A DNA stretch of 64,000 nucleotides from NCBI GenBank assembly GCA_964402715.1, contig CAYODJ010000003.1, positions 1-64,000 on the forward strand. The letters are read 5' to 3'. The position numbers and the translations under genes were made by a program. Of the stretch, positions 55,152-64,000 are shown one piece after another (the stretch's first letter is position 1; each line of letters opens with the position of its first letter). Origin of the DNA: CALXOD01 sp964402715. Its GTDB lineage: Bacteria > Verrucomicrobiota > Lentisphaeria > Victivallales > Victivallaceae. The notes beneath the pieces were generated by a model that was not told the DNA's origin, did no database searches, and saw nothing but the letters and a program-made list of their open reading frames with translations.

Positions 55152-55752
55152 GACAACCGGGGGCGTCGGATCAGAATCCGCCGCGCGGCTGCCGTCTGAA
55201 CTTCAGCATGATTGCACCGCACAGCCCCATGAGACGTGAGACATGAAGGATGCCCATACAGCGGGACGTAATTCCGAACGCGACAGAACCGCCCACGATA
55301 TGACGGGGACTCGGCACATGTGCGTGAGAATTCGCAGTCTTTGCGAAGGTGATTTAGAAAGGGACGAGAGCTGCGGCTCTGCCGAGGCAGCCGACGGCTG
55401 CCCGGGAGGAACCGCCACCGTGCAGACAGACTGTCTCCGGTCAGAAGCAAGCGCGCACGGAATATCAGACGCTGTCGGAGAACTGCAAATCTTCCGGTTG
55501 ATTACTTATGACAGATAGCAGCCGTACCATAACATCTTGGAAGCGGCCGTTTCTCGCCGCTATATTGAGCCCGCTTTCCTGATTTTCCGAAGCCGGCCTT
55601 TCACAACGAGTCTGCCTCATATCGGAGCAGATCCATCGAGAACACCCGTTCCGAAGCTGCTTCCATGCGGTCAGGGCCGGATGCCGCACCACCGCATCGC
55701 GGGACGCTCCCGACGCGCAGACAGTTCCATGATCTTTCGCTGAGTAGCCGTG
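55152..55752. other. Gap with degraded repeats, no gene seen
   Basis: 55590-55730 is related to 8290-8440 (GTTCCGAAGCTGCTTCCATG against GTTCCGGAGCCGCTCCCATA). 55372-55412 (CTCTGCCGAGGCAGCCGACG and onward) resembles 56622-56662. Both look like old mobile-element debris. Confidence 0.45.
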
Positions 55753-56190
55753 CTATTCGAGCATGCTTTCCCGGCTGGCCTTATATTTCGACGTCGTAGG
55801 CACACCGCTCCCGATGTCCTTCTTAATTCCACTTGCGTTTCGTTCTATTTCTCTTCCCAACGTTTTCCTTTTCTCTTTCAGGTACTGGTTGACATCATCT
55901 TTGTTTCTGGTGTAGAAATAGCACGCCGTCGCCGCCAGGATAATCACGATTATCATGACAACAAATTTCTTGATCCGCTTTTTCGACTCGACACGATTCC
56001 GGCTCTCCATAACTTCATCGACCCTGACGGATGATTTTTTCGCATTATTCGCGCAGGCGCTTGAACAATAATTAGACCCGTTCTCGTGAACAATGCAATC
56101 GTTGCAAATCGGTTTCCCGCAGGCCGCACAACGCGTCACCGCCTGGACATCTGGATGATTCAGACACACACTGTCAGAAATTTTCGCCAT
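55753..56190 (-). CDS. Membrane protein with N-terminal zinc-binding (B-box-like) cysteine cluster
   Basis: A 145-residue protein. The first 50 residues hold C-x2-H (CLNH), CAACGKPICNDC and HENGSNYCSSAC, a cross-brace-like zinc site similar to the B-box/'CAVCGKPLCxxC' modules in many bacterial membrane proteins. A basic stretch and one transmembrane helix (FVVMIIVIILAATACYFY, near 85-103) follow. The remaining soluble tail is charged (DDVNQYLKEKRKTLGREIER, 20). GGAG nine bases before the ATG at 56190 fixes the start. Function unknown. Confidence 0.75.
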   Translation of the reverse strand: MAKISDSVCLNHPDVQAVTRCAACGKPICNDCIVHENGSNYCSSACANNAKKSSVRVDEVMESRNRVESKKRIKKFVVMIIVIILAATACYFYTRNKDDVNQYLKEKRKTLGREIERNASGIKKDIGSGVPTTSKYKASRESMLE

Positions 56191-56414
56191 CGCCGTAATC
56201 TCCATATTGTTGTGGGTTACAGGTGCGGGGATCTCCCCGCCGATACGGAAATTCACAGTTTAGAATGAACAAATCGGATTTGACGTCATGTGATTGTCGC
56301 GGTCAAACAATCCTAGTTGACAGACACAGCATCGATGACACCGCCTCACCGATTGATTCTGCACAGATCAGGACCAATTTAAGAAAGCTGAACAGATCGC
56401 AGGGAAGATAATAC

Positions 56415-56567
56415 ATGAAAACAGGAAAATCAATCTTCGAAGCGATTGAAATTGTCAGAAAGGAGATTCAGGAGAATCACCTGAAGAACCGTTCCGACGG
56501 TCCGCGGAATGTGATGAATACGTTTCTGAACGCGGAAGCCGACACGATCTGGCGGCGTCCCGGGTAA
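56415..56567 (+). pseudogene. 50-codon open frame, likely N-terminal scrap of an IS256-type transposase
   Basis: It has AGGGAAG seven bases before its ATG. The segment NVMNTFLNAEADTIWR parallels DVANALMEAEADAICK in the IS256 transposase at 6950-8082, and the frame stops soon after. A genuine small protein cannot be excluded. Confidence 0.4.
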
Positions 56568-56782
56568 CCGTCACATATTTTTCGCACATTCAGCTCTGAT
56601 TGACCATAAACCGCAGATGCGACTTTGGTTCTGCCGGAGCAACCGGCGGCTGCGCGGGCGGAACAAGACCACAACGAAATGAAAAGACGGAAACGCATGA
56701 CCCTGAAGAATCAGAAAAACAAGCCCGATACGGTGACGAGCATGGCTGGCGCTGAAACTTATGGAACGACCGTGTGCCCGGG
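56568..56782. other. Short gap, repeat-like sequence
   Basis: TTCTGCCGGAGCAACCGGCG and the following GGCTGCGCGGGCGGAAC (56624-56662) match 55374-55412 at most positions. No gene seen. Confidence 0.35.
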
Positions 56783-59700
56783 TCAGCTCTTTAGAATATC
56801 GTAAACACGGAACGCCTCCGTTACGCTCCATGCCTGAGCCGGGCATCCGCCGGAACGGTGCGGGAAATCCCCGTCCATTATCTCCGGCAACATGCCGGGA
56901 ATACCACGATCCGCCGCATAGGCACTTCCTCCCAGCAATGACAGTGCGCGCGACCTCACCTCTTCGCCTCCGACCAGATACAGTCCCTCGCAATAGGACG
57001 GAAACAGCCAACACCATGCGGTGCCGTTATGATAGGCAATTTTCCTGGATGTATCCTCGGGGCCGCGGTAGTGACCACAGTACGGATTGTCAGGGTTGTT
57101 CAACAGCGCTCCGTCACGAATTATCGGCATCTTATACTCGGTTCTCCTGTCAGACAGAGAACGGACGGCTCCGGGCACCAGCAACTCGGCAGCACTGTCA
57201 AGAATGGACAAGCGCAACCTTTGCGCATCAACGGCTCCCAATGTCAGCGCGAGCAGCTGATTGGGACGCACATGGTCGTCCGGAACCGCATCGGCCGCGG
57301 ACGTGCCGCTGGCGGCATGCAAACAATCGGAGAAGCGATTCAGCTCATCACAGAAAAAGAGACGTTTCAGCGACTCGGCGGCCTGATTGGCATTAAGCAA
57401 ATACTGCTGATCTCTGCGTCCGAGAAAACGCAACGCGGCTATCCACAGCGCCTGAATTTCGATAGGATAACCCTCCCTCGGTGTTCCGGCGGGGAAATTT
57501 GTGTCCATCCAGGTGAAATGCCGCGGGCTGAACACCAGGCCAGATTCAGGATCAACACGGATTCCGTTTGGCGTTCCGATGCGGTAATGCGCCACAATTG
57601 ATTGCAACACACGGAACAGCGTTCTTCCGCCGCAATCCATATCGAGAAGAGCATCGTCTCCGTAAAAATCCACGTATTCCCCTGCCGCAAGCAGAAGCCA
57701 CAGCGGGGCGTCACTCGTGTCTCTGTTCCCCACGTTGTGCCCGTGGATCATGTTGGGTATGGTGCCTTTTTCCTCGAAAGACGCAAACACCCGCAGGATA
57801 TCACGCACCTCGTTCCTCCATCCTGCGCGGATCAACCCTCTCAGCGCAATCAATGTGTCCCTACCCCAGTCCAGGAACCACGGATAACCGGCTATCACCG
57901 TGCGCGACTCGTCACGCCGTGCCACAAAATACCGCAGCGACCTCCGAAGAGCGTCCTGCGGCGGCTTGGATTCTCCGAAATCCTTGCCGTCATCAGGCCA
58001 CGTGCAACTGCTCTCCGTGATTACATCGCTCCGATCCCCCACCGATGCGAACAAGGTTCGGCTTTCTCCCGGAGACAGCGTAAATCTGAAGTAGCCGGGG
58101 CTGAAGAGATCGGTGCAATGGTCAAGCCCGTAATACTCTTCATCTTGGAGATTCACCATGTATTCCCACTCGGGCTCCTTCACAAAGTCCGCCCCGGATA
58201 GTTGCAGCGAAAGCGCGTGCTCAGGCGAAGGAGCAAAGCAGATGCCGTTTTCAATTTGCGCGACCGCGGCCGGAAAACGCACTTCCGGACCGACAAACGC
58301 CTTGGTCACCTGATGATTTAATCGATCCTCGAGATCCGGGCGGAGAATCAATGTTACGGCGGAAGATTGATCTCCCGAACCATTCGAAGGCCGAGTGAAT
58401 ATCAGTCGAACCGCGTCGCGATCCAGGGCGCCTTCCATCGTGATTTTTATCGGCGTCACCTTGCCCTGCCCCGACAGAATGGTAAAGCGCCACTCGGCAC
58501 GATTATCGCCTCCGGCAAAACCGACCAGCGATGTCACGTCGATTTTCTGTGAATACTCCTCCGAAACCAGCCACGCCCGACACCGTGTAAACATCACGCG
58601 GCGATCCACCGGATACGGAGCCTTGCCGTTGGCGGCCAATATGGCATCATACTTGCTCCTCAATTCCCCCCATGCCGCGTGCATCATGGTCATGCCGCCC
58701 ATGCAGCTTGCCGCTAGAGCGAGAACGTCTTCCCCAGTGCGTACGGCATTCCCTGAAAAATGGTACTGCCACCGCACCGACTCCCAGGCGGTCAACTGCA
58801 AAATGCGACCGCTGCTCCGATGCACCGTGCGGTTCTCTTCATACGATACGATTTGAACGTCCAGCTCGCGCGCCGCAGCAGGCGCATCCCCGGCGAAAAC
58901 GAATGCAAACTCCCCCGCATGTCCTTCCAACGGCAAACTGACGGCATGATCCAGCGTCCTGTTCTCATGCCTCAACGTCACCATGAAATGCCGTTCGCAT
59001 TCAAAAAGGAGCAAATCCCCGGGACACATCATTACGAGTCTGCGTTCATCGCGCCCGACGCGGTATCGGACTACCCCGGGCACATCGCTTCCCGCCGCTT
59101 TAGCCGCAAATTCATAGGGATTCTTGCGCAACGCCGCTCCCGGATCCTCACCCGCAAAAGGATCGGAATGAAAGAATCGTCGCACCTTGTATCCCGCCTG
59201 CCTCGACCGCTGCGACATCGCCGCCGACGGTTCGCCGCAGGCATGCTCAGCATTTTCTATCATATCCAGATCCGTCGCGTTCGGACTTAGGCATCGACAC
59301 TCCCCCGGTTCCAGGGAACAGCGCGTGATCATGGCGTCGCATTCAAGCATGACATGTTCGCCGGAAAGCAAATCAACCCATTCGCCGCCGCCGCTCTTGC
59401 ACCCGACGGCCGTCCACTGCGCGACGGTCCGCGACTGACAGTCCAGATTTATCAGAAGCAAAACCACGACTCCATCCGCCGATTCCCTGCATCCGACCAC
59501 GAAGCATCCGGGATCGCATTGAATCAGACGCAGCCTGCTGCGCGTGGCGAACGCCGGGTGATTCGTTAGAATAGTGTTCAAACGCCGCAGCCACGGTATC
59601 AGATTCGGTGTTGCACCCCAGTTCAACGCAGACGCTTCATGAACATTGACGCGCTCGGCGGCAAAGAATTCAACACCATTCGTTATTCCGAATGCACCGT

Positions 59701-61006
59701 CTTCCGCGAACAGCGCCGTCAAGGCGCAGCGCATGGCGGCGTAGCGGCGGGATTTCGAAGCCAGACGCTCATTGTCATGCGTTTCCGCAAAATTCACCAA
59801 GGTTCCCAATCCGGACGAACATTTTTCGATATACGGAAGATAGTTGGCGATCCCCTCTCTGCTATCGACCTGGAACAACTCGGAATATGCCCAATCTATT
59901 CCTGACTCCGCAAGCAGTTTCTCCTGAACGTCTATGGGTCCGCCCAGCCCTTCCAGAAGGAACACCGTATCAGGATACTCCTGCCGCACGCGGCTGACTA
60001 TGTAAGTCCATGCCGTCTGAGGCAGCATGTACCCCGCGTCACAGCGGAACCCGTCCACGCCGATCCGACACCAGTACAGGAACACTTCGGCCATCAGTCG
60101 AATCACCGAGGGATTGCCGTAGTTCAAACGGCAGAGATCCTCCCAAGTCACACCCCACGCGCCGGGACTTTCAAAACGCCCGTCCGCGTGACGGACGAAA
60201 TATTCCGGATGGTCGCTCTGCAGCTTGGATCCCCATCCGGTATGATTGACAGGGATATCCAGAAAAATGCGACCATGCCGTGCATGTACCGCGTCTACCA
60301 GCTCCATAAACTGCTCCAGCACCGTGACGTTGCGATCAAACTCCGCCAGAGCCGGGTCTATGGCGAAATAGTCCAACGCCGCGAATGGGCTGCCATACCG
60401 CCCCATGCGCCCGTACACCGTCGGCACAGGGTGGATCGGGAGCAGTTGCAGAATACGAAATCCCAGATCATGGAAAATATGATCCAGACGTCTGACGACG
60501 GCACGGAATGTTCCGGACGGAGGAATGACGGTGTATCCCGCGTGATCTAACGAAACAAGCGTCTCCGCGCCACACGGCACCTGGCATCTTACGCCGCAGT
60601 CCGGTCCGAATTGTCGCACGAATGCGCAGTAGATGCTGTTCCCCGCAACGCACCCCGCACTCTCAACCTTAATGCGGAAATTTTCACCGTCGGGCCAGAG
60701 GATTCTCCCCCCATCGGCCGGAACAAAACAGCATTTCGCCTGAAACACGCCGACCTCCAGAAGCGGCAACTTCACCTCGAACACTCCTCGGGACACGGAC
60801 GGCATCGGAATGTCATGCCAGGCCGCCCCCTCGGACATCCGGCCGGCTTCCGTGCAGCTGACGGCCTCTTGACGCAGCACACATGCCCTCTCAAGATCGG
60901 TACGCAGACGTCCTTCGCCAGCCGGCGCATTTTTTAATTCAAGTCGGAAAGTAACGATGTCGCCGGCGTAAAAAAGCGACCGATCCGGCATCATGCTCTG
61001 TTTCAT
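56783..61006 (-). CDS. Bifunctional glycogen debranching enzyme (GH13 glucanotransferase plus amylo-alpha-1,6-glucosidase)
   Basis: A 1407-residue cytoplasmic enzyme to remove glycogen branches. An N-terminal beta domain (1-125) is followed by a GH13-type barrel with LQLLPIHPVP, DIPVNHTGWG, the nucleophile Asp323 in GFRCDAGYM, the acid Glu in LLEGLGG and ETHDNERL. A long middle region (about 600-1000) follows. The C-terminal (alpha/alpha) debranching domain has WFLDWGRDTLIALRGL, GTIPNMIHGHNVGNRDTSDA (20), PVEIQALWIAALR-like YPIEIQALWIAALR and YHNGTAWCWLFPSY. The two-activity layout parallels eukaryotic AGL. A second ATG at 61006 is preferred over 61015 because GGGA is spaced for it. Confidence 0.88.
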   Translation of the reverse strand: MKQSMMPDRSLFYAGDIVTFRLELKNAPAGEGRLRTDLERACVLRQEAVSCTEAGRMSEGAAWHDIPMPSVSRGVFEVKLPLLEVGVFQAKCCFVPADGGRILWPDGENFRIKVESAGCVAGNSIYCAFVRQFGPDCGVRCQVPCGAETLVSLDHAGYTVIPPSGTFRAVVRRLDHIFHDLGFRILQLLPIHPVPTVYGRMGRYGSPFAALDYFAIDPALAEFDRNVTVLEQFMELVDAVHARHGRIFLDIPVNHTGWGSKLQSDHPEYFVRHADGRFESPGAWGVTWEDLCRLNYGNPSVIRLMAEVFLYWCRIGVDGFRCDAGYMLPQTAWTYIVSRVRQEYPDTVFLLEGLGGPIDVQEKLLAESGIDWAYSELFQVDSREGIANYLPYIEKCSSGLGTLVNFAETHDNERLASKSRRYAAMRCALTALFAEDGAFGITNGVEFFAAERVNVHEASALNWGATPNLIPWLRRLNTILTNHPAFATRSRLRLIQCDPGCFVVGCRESADGVVVLLLINLDCQSRTVAQWTAVGCKSGGGEWVDLLSGEHVMLECDAMITRCSLEPGECRCLSPNATDLDMIENAEHACGEPSAAMSQRSRQAGYKVRRFFHSDPFAGEDPGAALRKNPYEFAAKAAGSDVPGVVRYRVGRDERRLVMMCPGDLLLFECERHFMVTLRHENRTLDHAVSLPLEGHAGEFAFVFAGDAPAAARELDVQIVSYEENRTVHRSSGRILQLTAWESVRWQYHFSGNAVRTGEDVLALAASCMGGMTMMHAAWGELRSKYDAILAANGKAPYPVDRRVMFTRCRAWLVSEEYSQKIDVTSLVGFAGGDNRAEWRFTILSGQGKVTPIKITMEGALDRDAVRLIFTRPSNGSGDQSSAVTLILRPDLEDRLNHQVTKAFVGPEVRFPAAVAQIENGICFAPSPEHALSLQLSGADFVKEPEWEYMVNLQDEEYYGLDHCTDLFSPGYFRFTLSPGESRTLFASVGDRSDVITESSCTWPDDGKDFGESKPPQDALRRSLRYFVARRDESRTVIAGYPWFLDWGRDTLIALRGLIRAGWRNEVRDILRVFASFEEKGTIPNMIHGHNVGNRDTSDAPLWLLLAAGEYVDFYGDDALLDMDCGGRTLFRVLQSIVAHYRIGTPNGIRVDPESGLVFSPRHFTWMDTNFPAGTPREGYPIEIQALWIAALRFLGRRDQQYLLNANQAAESLKRLFFCDELNRFSDCLHAASGTSAADAVPDDHVRPNQLLALTLGAVDAQRLRLSILDSAAELLVPGAVRSLSDRRTEYKMPIIRDGALLNNPDNPYCGHYRGPEDTSRKIAYHNGTAWCWLFPSYCEGLYLVGGEEVRSRALSLLGGSAYAADRGIPGMLPEIMDGDFPHRSGGCPAQAWSVTEAFRVYDILKS

Positions 61007-61246
61007 GCGGTTCATTCCCAGCGCCTGTCATTCAGTGTTTCAATACAACCGCAGGAATATAACGCAGCTGTCACCAGATTGAAAGTGAGGCGAGAACATC
61101 TTTTTAAGCACATTTCTCCATTTGGACTTTTATTTTAAGCGAATTGTGTTAACTTTTCAGTCGGAGCGTTTCATGGCGTCCGCATGCAATTTGGCGTCCC
61201 ATCCCCGCAGTTTTCAGTCGGAAACATTTAGGATTTCTTGTAGCGA

Positions 61247-63373
61247 ATGAAAAGAATACTGCCATTAGTTCTGCTGATATGCATCTGTCTGTCCGCGCCG
61301 CGTCTGATATGCGCGGAATCTTCCGAGACTGAACGGCTTGAGGCCATCACCCGCGTGACGGCCTACCTGATCGGGCATCAGCATTACCGACACCAAGCTC
61401 TGGATGACGGTGTATCAAGTCAGATTTTCGACGAATATTTCCGGAACCTTGATCCAAACAAAATGTTCTTCACCATGGAGGACATTCGTGCGTTTGAACC
61501 TCAGCGCATGGCCCTGTCCAAGCAACTCGTTGCCGGCAAGGCCTCTTTCGCATTTGACGTGTACAAGCGCTTTCTCGAACGTCTGCGGGAATACAAGATG
61601 TTCACGGAAGAACTGCTGAAAAAACCAATCGACTTCTCAGCGAACGAGACTTATGAGCCGGATCGACGCAAACTTCCCTGGCCTTCCAGCGAGGAAGCTC
61701 TGCATCAGCTTTGGAAGAAGAAACTCAAGAATGACCTGCTTTATTTCCGACTGGCAAAACGCTCGTCGGACGCCAGGAAAGGCGATGACGGGCAGGATCA
61801 GAAGCGTGAAGCATCCAAGCAGAATGCCGCTCACGCATTCTGGGATCGTCAGACGCCGGAGGAAAAAGTGGCAAAGCGCCTGCGCGACATGTACAACAGC
61901 TACCAGCAACGGGAAAAAATCGATATCCTCGGACTTTACCTTACATCCGTTGCTCTGGTGTACGGACCTCACTCGGCTTATATGGCTCCGCAAGACGACG
62001 AACACTTTGAGATCGGCATGAGTCTTTCCCTGAGCGGCATCGGCGCAACACTCACAAGCGACGGCGGCTATGTGCGTGTGGTCTCCATTGTGCCCGGCGG
62101 ACCTGCGGCGCTGGACGGCCGGCTGCATCCTGGCGACAGAATCATCGCCGTCGCTCAGGAAAACGGTGAGCCTGTCGACGTCATCGATATGTCCGTGGAT
62201 CACGCGGTGAGACTCATCCGCGGAGCCGCAGGTTCCAAGGTGACGTTGACCGTTCTCTCCGACGGGAAAGGACGCAATGCCGTTCCGGAAAGCATCGTCA
62301 TCACTCGGGCCAAAGTTGAGTTGAAAGACGGCGCGGCGCAAGGCGACGTCCAGGAAATCACCCGCTCTGACGGAGGAAAACTTAAAATCGGAATTGTCGA
62401 CTTGCCAAGTTTCTATATGGATTTCGCCGCGGCGTCCAAAGGGGATCCGAATTACAAAAGCTGCTCCCGGGACGTGAAAGCTATCCTGGAGCGGTTCAAA
62501 AAGGAACATGTCGACGCTGTAGTGATGGATCTTCGGGGAAACAGCGGCGGCAGTTTGCCGGAGGCCATTGCCATGACCGGGCTCTTCATCGAGACCGGTC
62601 CGGTCGTGCAGGTGCGCCACGGCAACGGCAGCCTTCAAGTGGAATGCGACAGGGATTCGTCAGTGGCATGGACAGGACCGTTGGTGGTTTTGACAAACAA
62701 GTTTTCGGCCTCGGCGTCCGAGATCTTCACCGGCGCGATCAAAGACTACAAGCGCGGGCTGATCGCGGGAGACAGCCGCACTTTCGGAAAGGGAACTGTG
62801 ATTACGGTAAGCCCGTTGAACCAGATACTGAATCTGGCGAATCAGCGGTTCCCCGCCGGTGCGCTGCAACTGGAAACAGCCATGTTCTTCAGAATCAACG
62901 GCGACTCGGTACAGCAGCTTGGAGTTGAACCGGATGTCGTCCTGCCGTCGTTAACCGAGGAAATGGAAGTGGGCGAAATGTTCAGCAACAACCATCTGCC
63001 ATGGGATTCGGTTCGTCCTCGCTCCTGTCAGACATGGGACGCGGAGCTGCCGACATTGGCGGAGTCATTGAAAATGAAATCTAAGAGCCGAATCGCAGCA
63101 TCTGCCGAGTACCAGAAACTCATCACACGTATCCAGCTCTTCAAAAAACAGCTAAAACAAAAGGAAGTCACTCTGAACGAGGAAAAACGCTGGCAGGAAT
63201 ATCTGAAAAGCAAGGCCGTACAGGATGACGAACAGAACAGTGGCGTGGAAGATGAACTTTCCGATATCGGCGGAGTCCGCCGTACGCCGGCCTCGAAGGA
63301 TCCCGTTCTCCAGGAGGCGATCAATATTGCCGCAGACTATGCGATCAACCGTAAAAAAAACAGACAGAAGTGA
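61247..63373 (+). CDS. prc: Tail-specific (C-terminal processing) protease Prc, S41A
   Basis: Periplasmic serine protease that degrades proteins from nonpolar C-termini. The 708-residue precursor has a signal peptide (MKRILPLVLLICICLSAPRL, cleaved about residue 23). A long helical N-terminal region follows, with FDEYFRNLDPNKMFFTMEDI (20), a PDZ domain (about 240-335, SLSLSGIGATLTSDGGYVRV and HPGDRIIAV) and the S41 core. The catalytic Ser is in KFSASASEIFTG (489 or 491) and the Lys is K515 in FGKGTV. A C-terminal helical domain carries EWQ-like KEVTLNEEKR. Length and order match E. coli Prc. It diverges from the debranching-enzyme gene across 231-240 bases of AT-rich intergenic sequence. Confidence 0.93.
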   Translation: MKRILPLVLLICICLSAPRLICAESSETERLEAITRVTAYLIGHQHYRHQALDDGVSSQIFDEYFRNLDPNKMFFTMEDIRAFEPQRMALSKQLVAGKASFAFDVYKRFLERLREYKMFTEELLKKPIDFSANETYEPDRRKLPWPSSEEALHQLWKKKLKNDLLYFRLAKRSSDARKGDDGQDQKREASKQNAAHAFWDRQTPEEKVAKRLRDMYNSYQQREKIDILGLYLTSVALVYGPHSAYMAPQDDEHFEIGMSLSLSGIGATLTSDGGYVRVVSIVPGGPAALDGRLHPGDRIIAVAQENGEPVDVIDMSVDHAVRLIRGAAGSKVTLTVLSDGKGRNAVPESIVITRAKVELKDGAAQGDVQEITRSDGGKLKIGIVDLPSFYMDFAAASKGDPNYKSCSRDVKAILERFKKEHVDAVVMDLRGNSGGSLPEAIAMTGLFIETGPVVQVRHGNGSLQVECDRDSSVAWTGPLVVLTNKFSASASEIFTGAIKDYKRGLIAGDSRTFGKGTVITVSPLNQILNLANQRFPAGALQLETAMFFRINGDSVQQLGVEPDVVLPSLTEEMEVGEMFSNNHLPWDSVRPRSCQTWDAELPTLAESLKMKSKSRIAASAEYQKLITRIQLFKKQLKQKEVTLNEEKRWQEYLKSKAVQDDEQNSGVEDELSDIGGVRRTPASKDPVLQEAINIAADYAINRKKNRQK

Positions 63374-63444
63374 ATGATGACCGACACCAACGGCTGCAGC
63401 GTCCTTGATATTTCGGTATTGCATCGGCAGTTAACGCTGTTTTT

Positions 63445-64000
63445 TGCCGCTATAAATTTTGTGAAAAACACTTGCAGTTGCCGTCGCTGACAGACACCGC
63501 CGTTAATGTTCATCCGTTTCCCCAGGCGGTTCAATCGCCGGCTCTCCCGGCCGGTGCAGAACGCGCCGTCCCCGACTCGTGCGCGCTTCCTCACGTCCCT
63601 GCGCATCACTTGATACGGATCCCCGTTGATGCGCCGACGGCAGTGTTGCTGTTCCGAGGCGTATTCGGCGAATGCCTCGGCCGGCTCATGATCGCCGTCG
63701 CAGATCAGGGATGCTTCGTCGGGAGGCGTGATCGCCTGATCCCCGCATCACCCGTCGATCCAGGCCAGGCCGATGTCCGTCCATGTGCTAGTTGTCGGGG
63801 AAACGTCATCGGTCTGCGACACCCCGATCACCACTTTCAGATCATCTCTTGCGTCCGATTCCGTCGGGCATGATCTGAAACGGTATGGAACCGTCGATCT
63901 CGCCACGGTTGCTCCGCAGAACCCGACTGCACGCAGTGTGGAACGACACCGAAGCCACTCCGTCACGCGCCGGTTCACGGACATCGCGGCGGAAGGCGTC
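63445..64000 (-). mobile_element. Relic of the 1178-2619 IS family, running off the window
   Basis: From ATAAATTTTGTGAAAAACAC (about 63452) the sequence follows the left end of the IS (1187-1260), then jumps to the part equivalent to about 1645 and continues in parallel to about 2110 at the window end. It contains the second-Asp (ATCAGGGATGCTTCGTCGG against its counterpart) and first-Asp regions. Multiple indels destroy the frame. Part of the C-terminal third is deleted. Confidence 0.75.

Noticed and set aside
61637..62638. 333-codon open frame antisense to prc
   Set aside because: Covered by the protease core and PDZ coding; no protein-like motif.

Overview
The window reads as chromosomal housekeeping DNA from a Gram-negative bacterium, most probably of the PVC group (Lentisphaerota or Verrucomicrobiota). 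This is inferred from the gene mix: an LL-diaminopimelate aminotransferase (DapL) lysine route, a type III glutamine synthetase, the MEP isoprenoid pathway, an RnfABCDGE complex, a eukaryote-like GH13_8 glycogen branching enzyme and a DUF4965-type protein. No rRNA, marker phylogeny or database search was available, so the taxonomy is tentative.

Layout. 1-2640: a phage-type polyvalent protein fragment cut by an insertion sequence. 2770-6850 (+): ispC, rseP and ispG (isoprenoid precursors plus an envelope site-2 protease). 6864-8606: a decayed IS256-type element, dispersed repeats and a solo IS end. 8607-15563 (+): tRNA-Thr, thiI, pepF, ftsQ, a 245-bp MITE, ogt and a DUF362 ferredoxin-domain protein. 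15810-25601 (-): glnN-purF-carA-pyrG-carB. 26001-33783 (+): gltB, gltD, dapF and dapL, divergent from glnN. 33812-36319 (+): a NifA-like sigma-54 activator and yebC. 36380-37290: an IS630 relic. 37554-41899 (-): a DUF4965 protein and a membrane histidine kinase. 42026-48673 (-): glgB, glgA, glgP and a stand-alone CBM48 protein. 49185-49604: an IS relic. 49705-55052 (-): rnfE, G, D, C, B, A. 55753-61006 (-): a zinc-finger/TM protein and a 1407-residue glycogen debranching enzyme. 61247-63373 (+): a tail-specific protease. 63445-64000: another IS relic running off the window.

How the genes work together. The centre is a glutamine/glutamate island. Glutamine synthetase and three glutamine-consuming enzymes (PurF, CarAB, PyrG) form one tightly packed operon. 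It diverges from glutamate synthase and the DAP/lysine genes, whose aminotransferase uses glutamate. The intergenic region carries a -24/-12 (sigma-54-type) promoter match facing each way, and a sigma-54 activator gene lies about 8 kb downstream. The right half is a glycogen region (synthase, branching enzyme, phosphorylase, debranching enzyme, CBM48 protein; no glgC seen) with the Rnf ferredoxin:NAD+ oxidoreductase operon embedded in it.

Mobile DNA. At least three IS families (an ISH6-like DDE family, IS256, IS630) are present almost only as decayed, internally deleted or solo-end copies in the gaps between operons. I found no CRISPR array, rRNA, or convincing wholly new multi-gene system. 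The best leads are the paired sigma-54 promoters, the inverted repeat over the activator start codon, the MITE abutting ogt, and the palindromes at the tRNA-Thr promoter.
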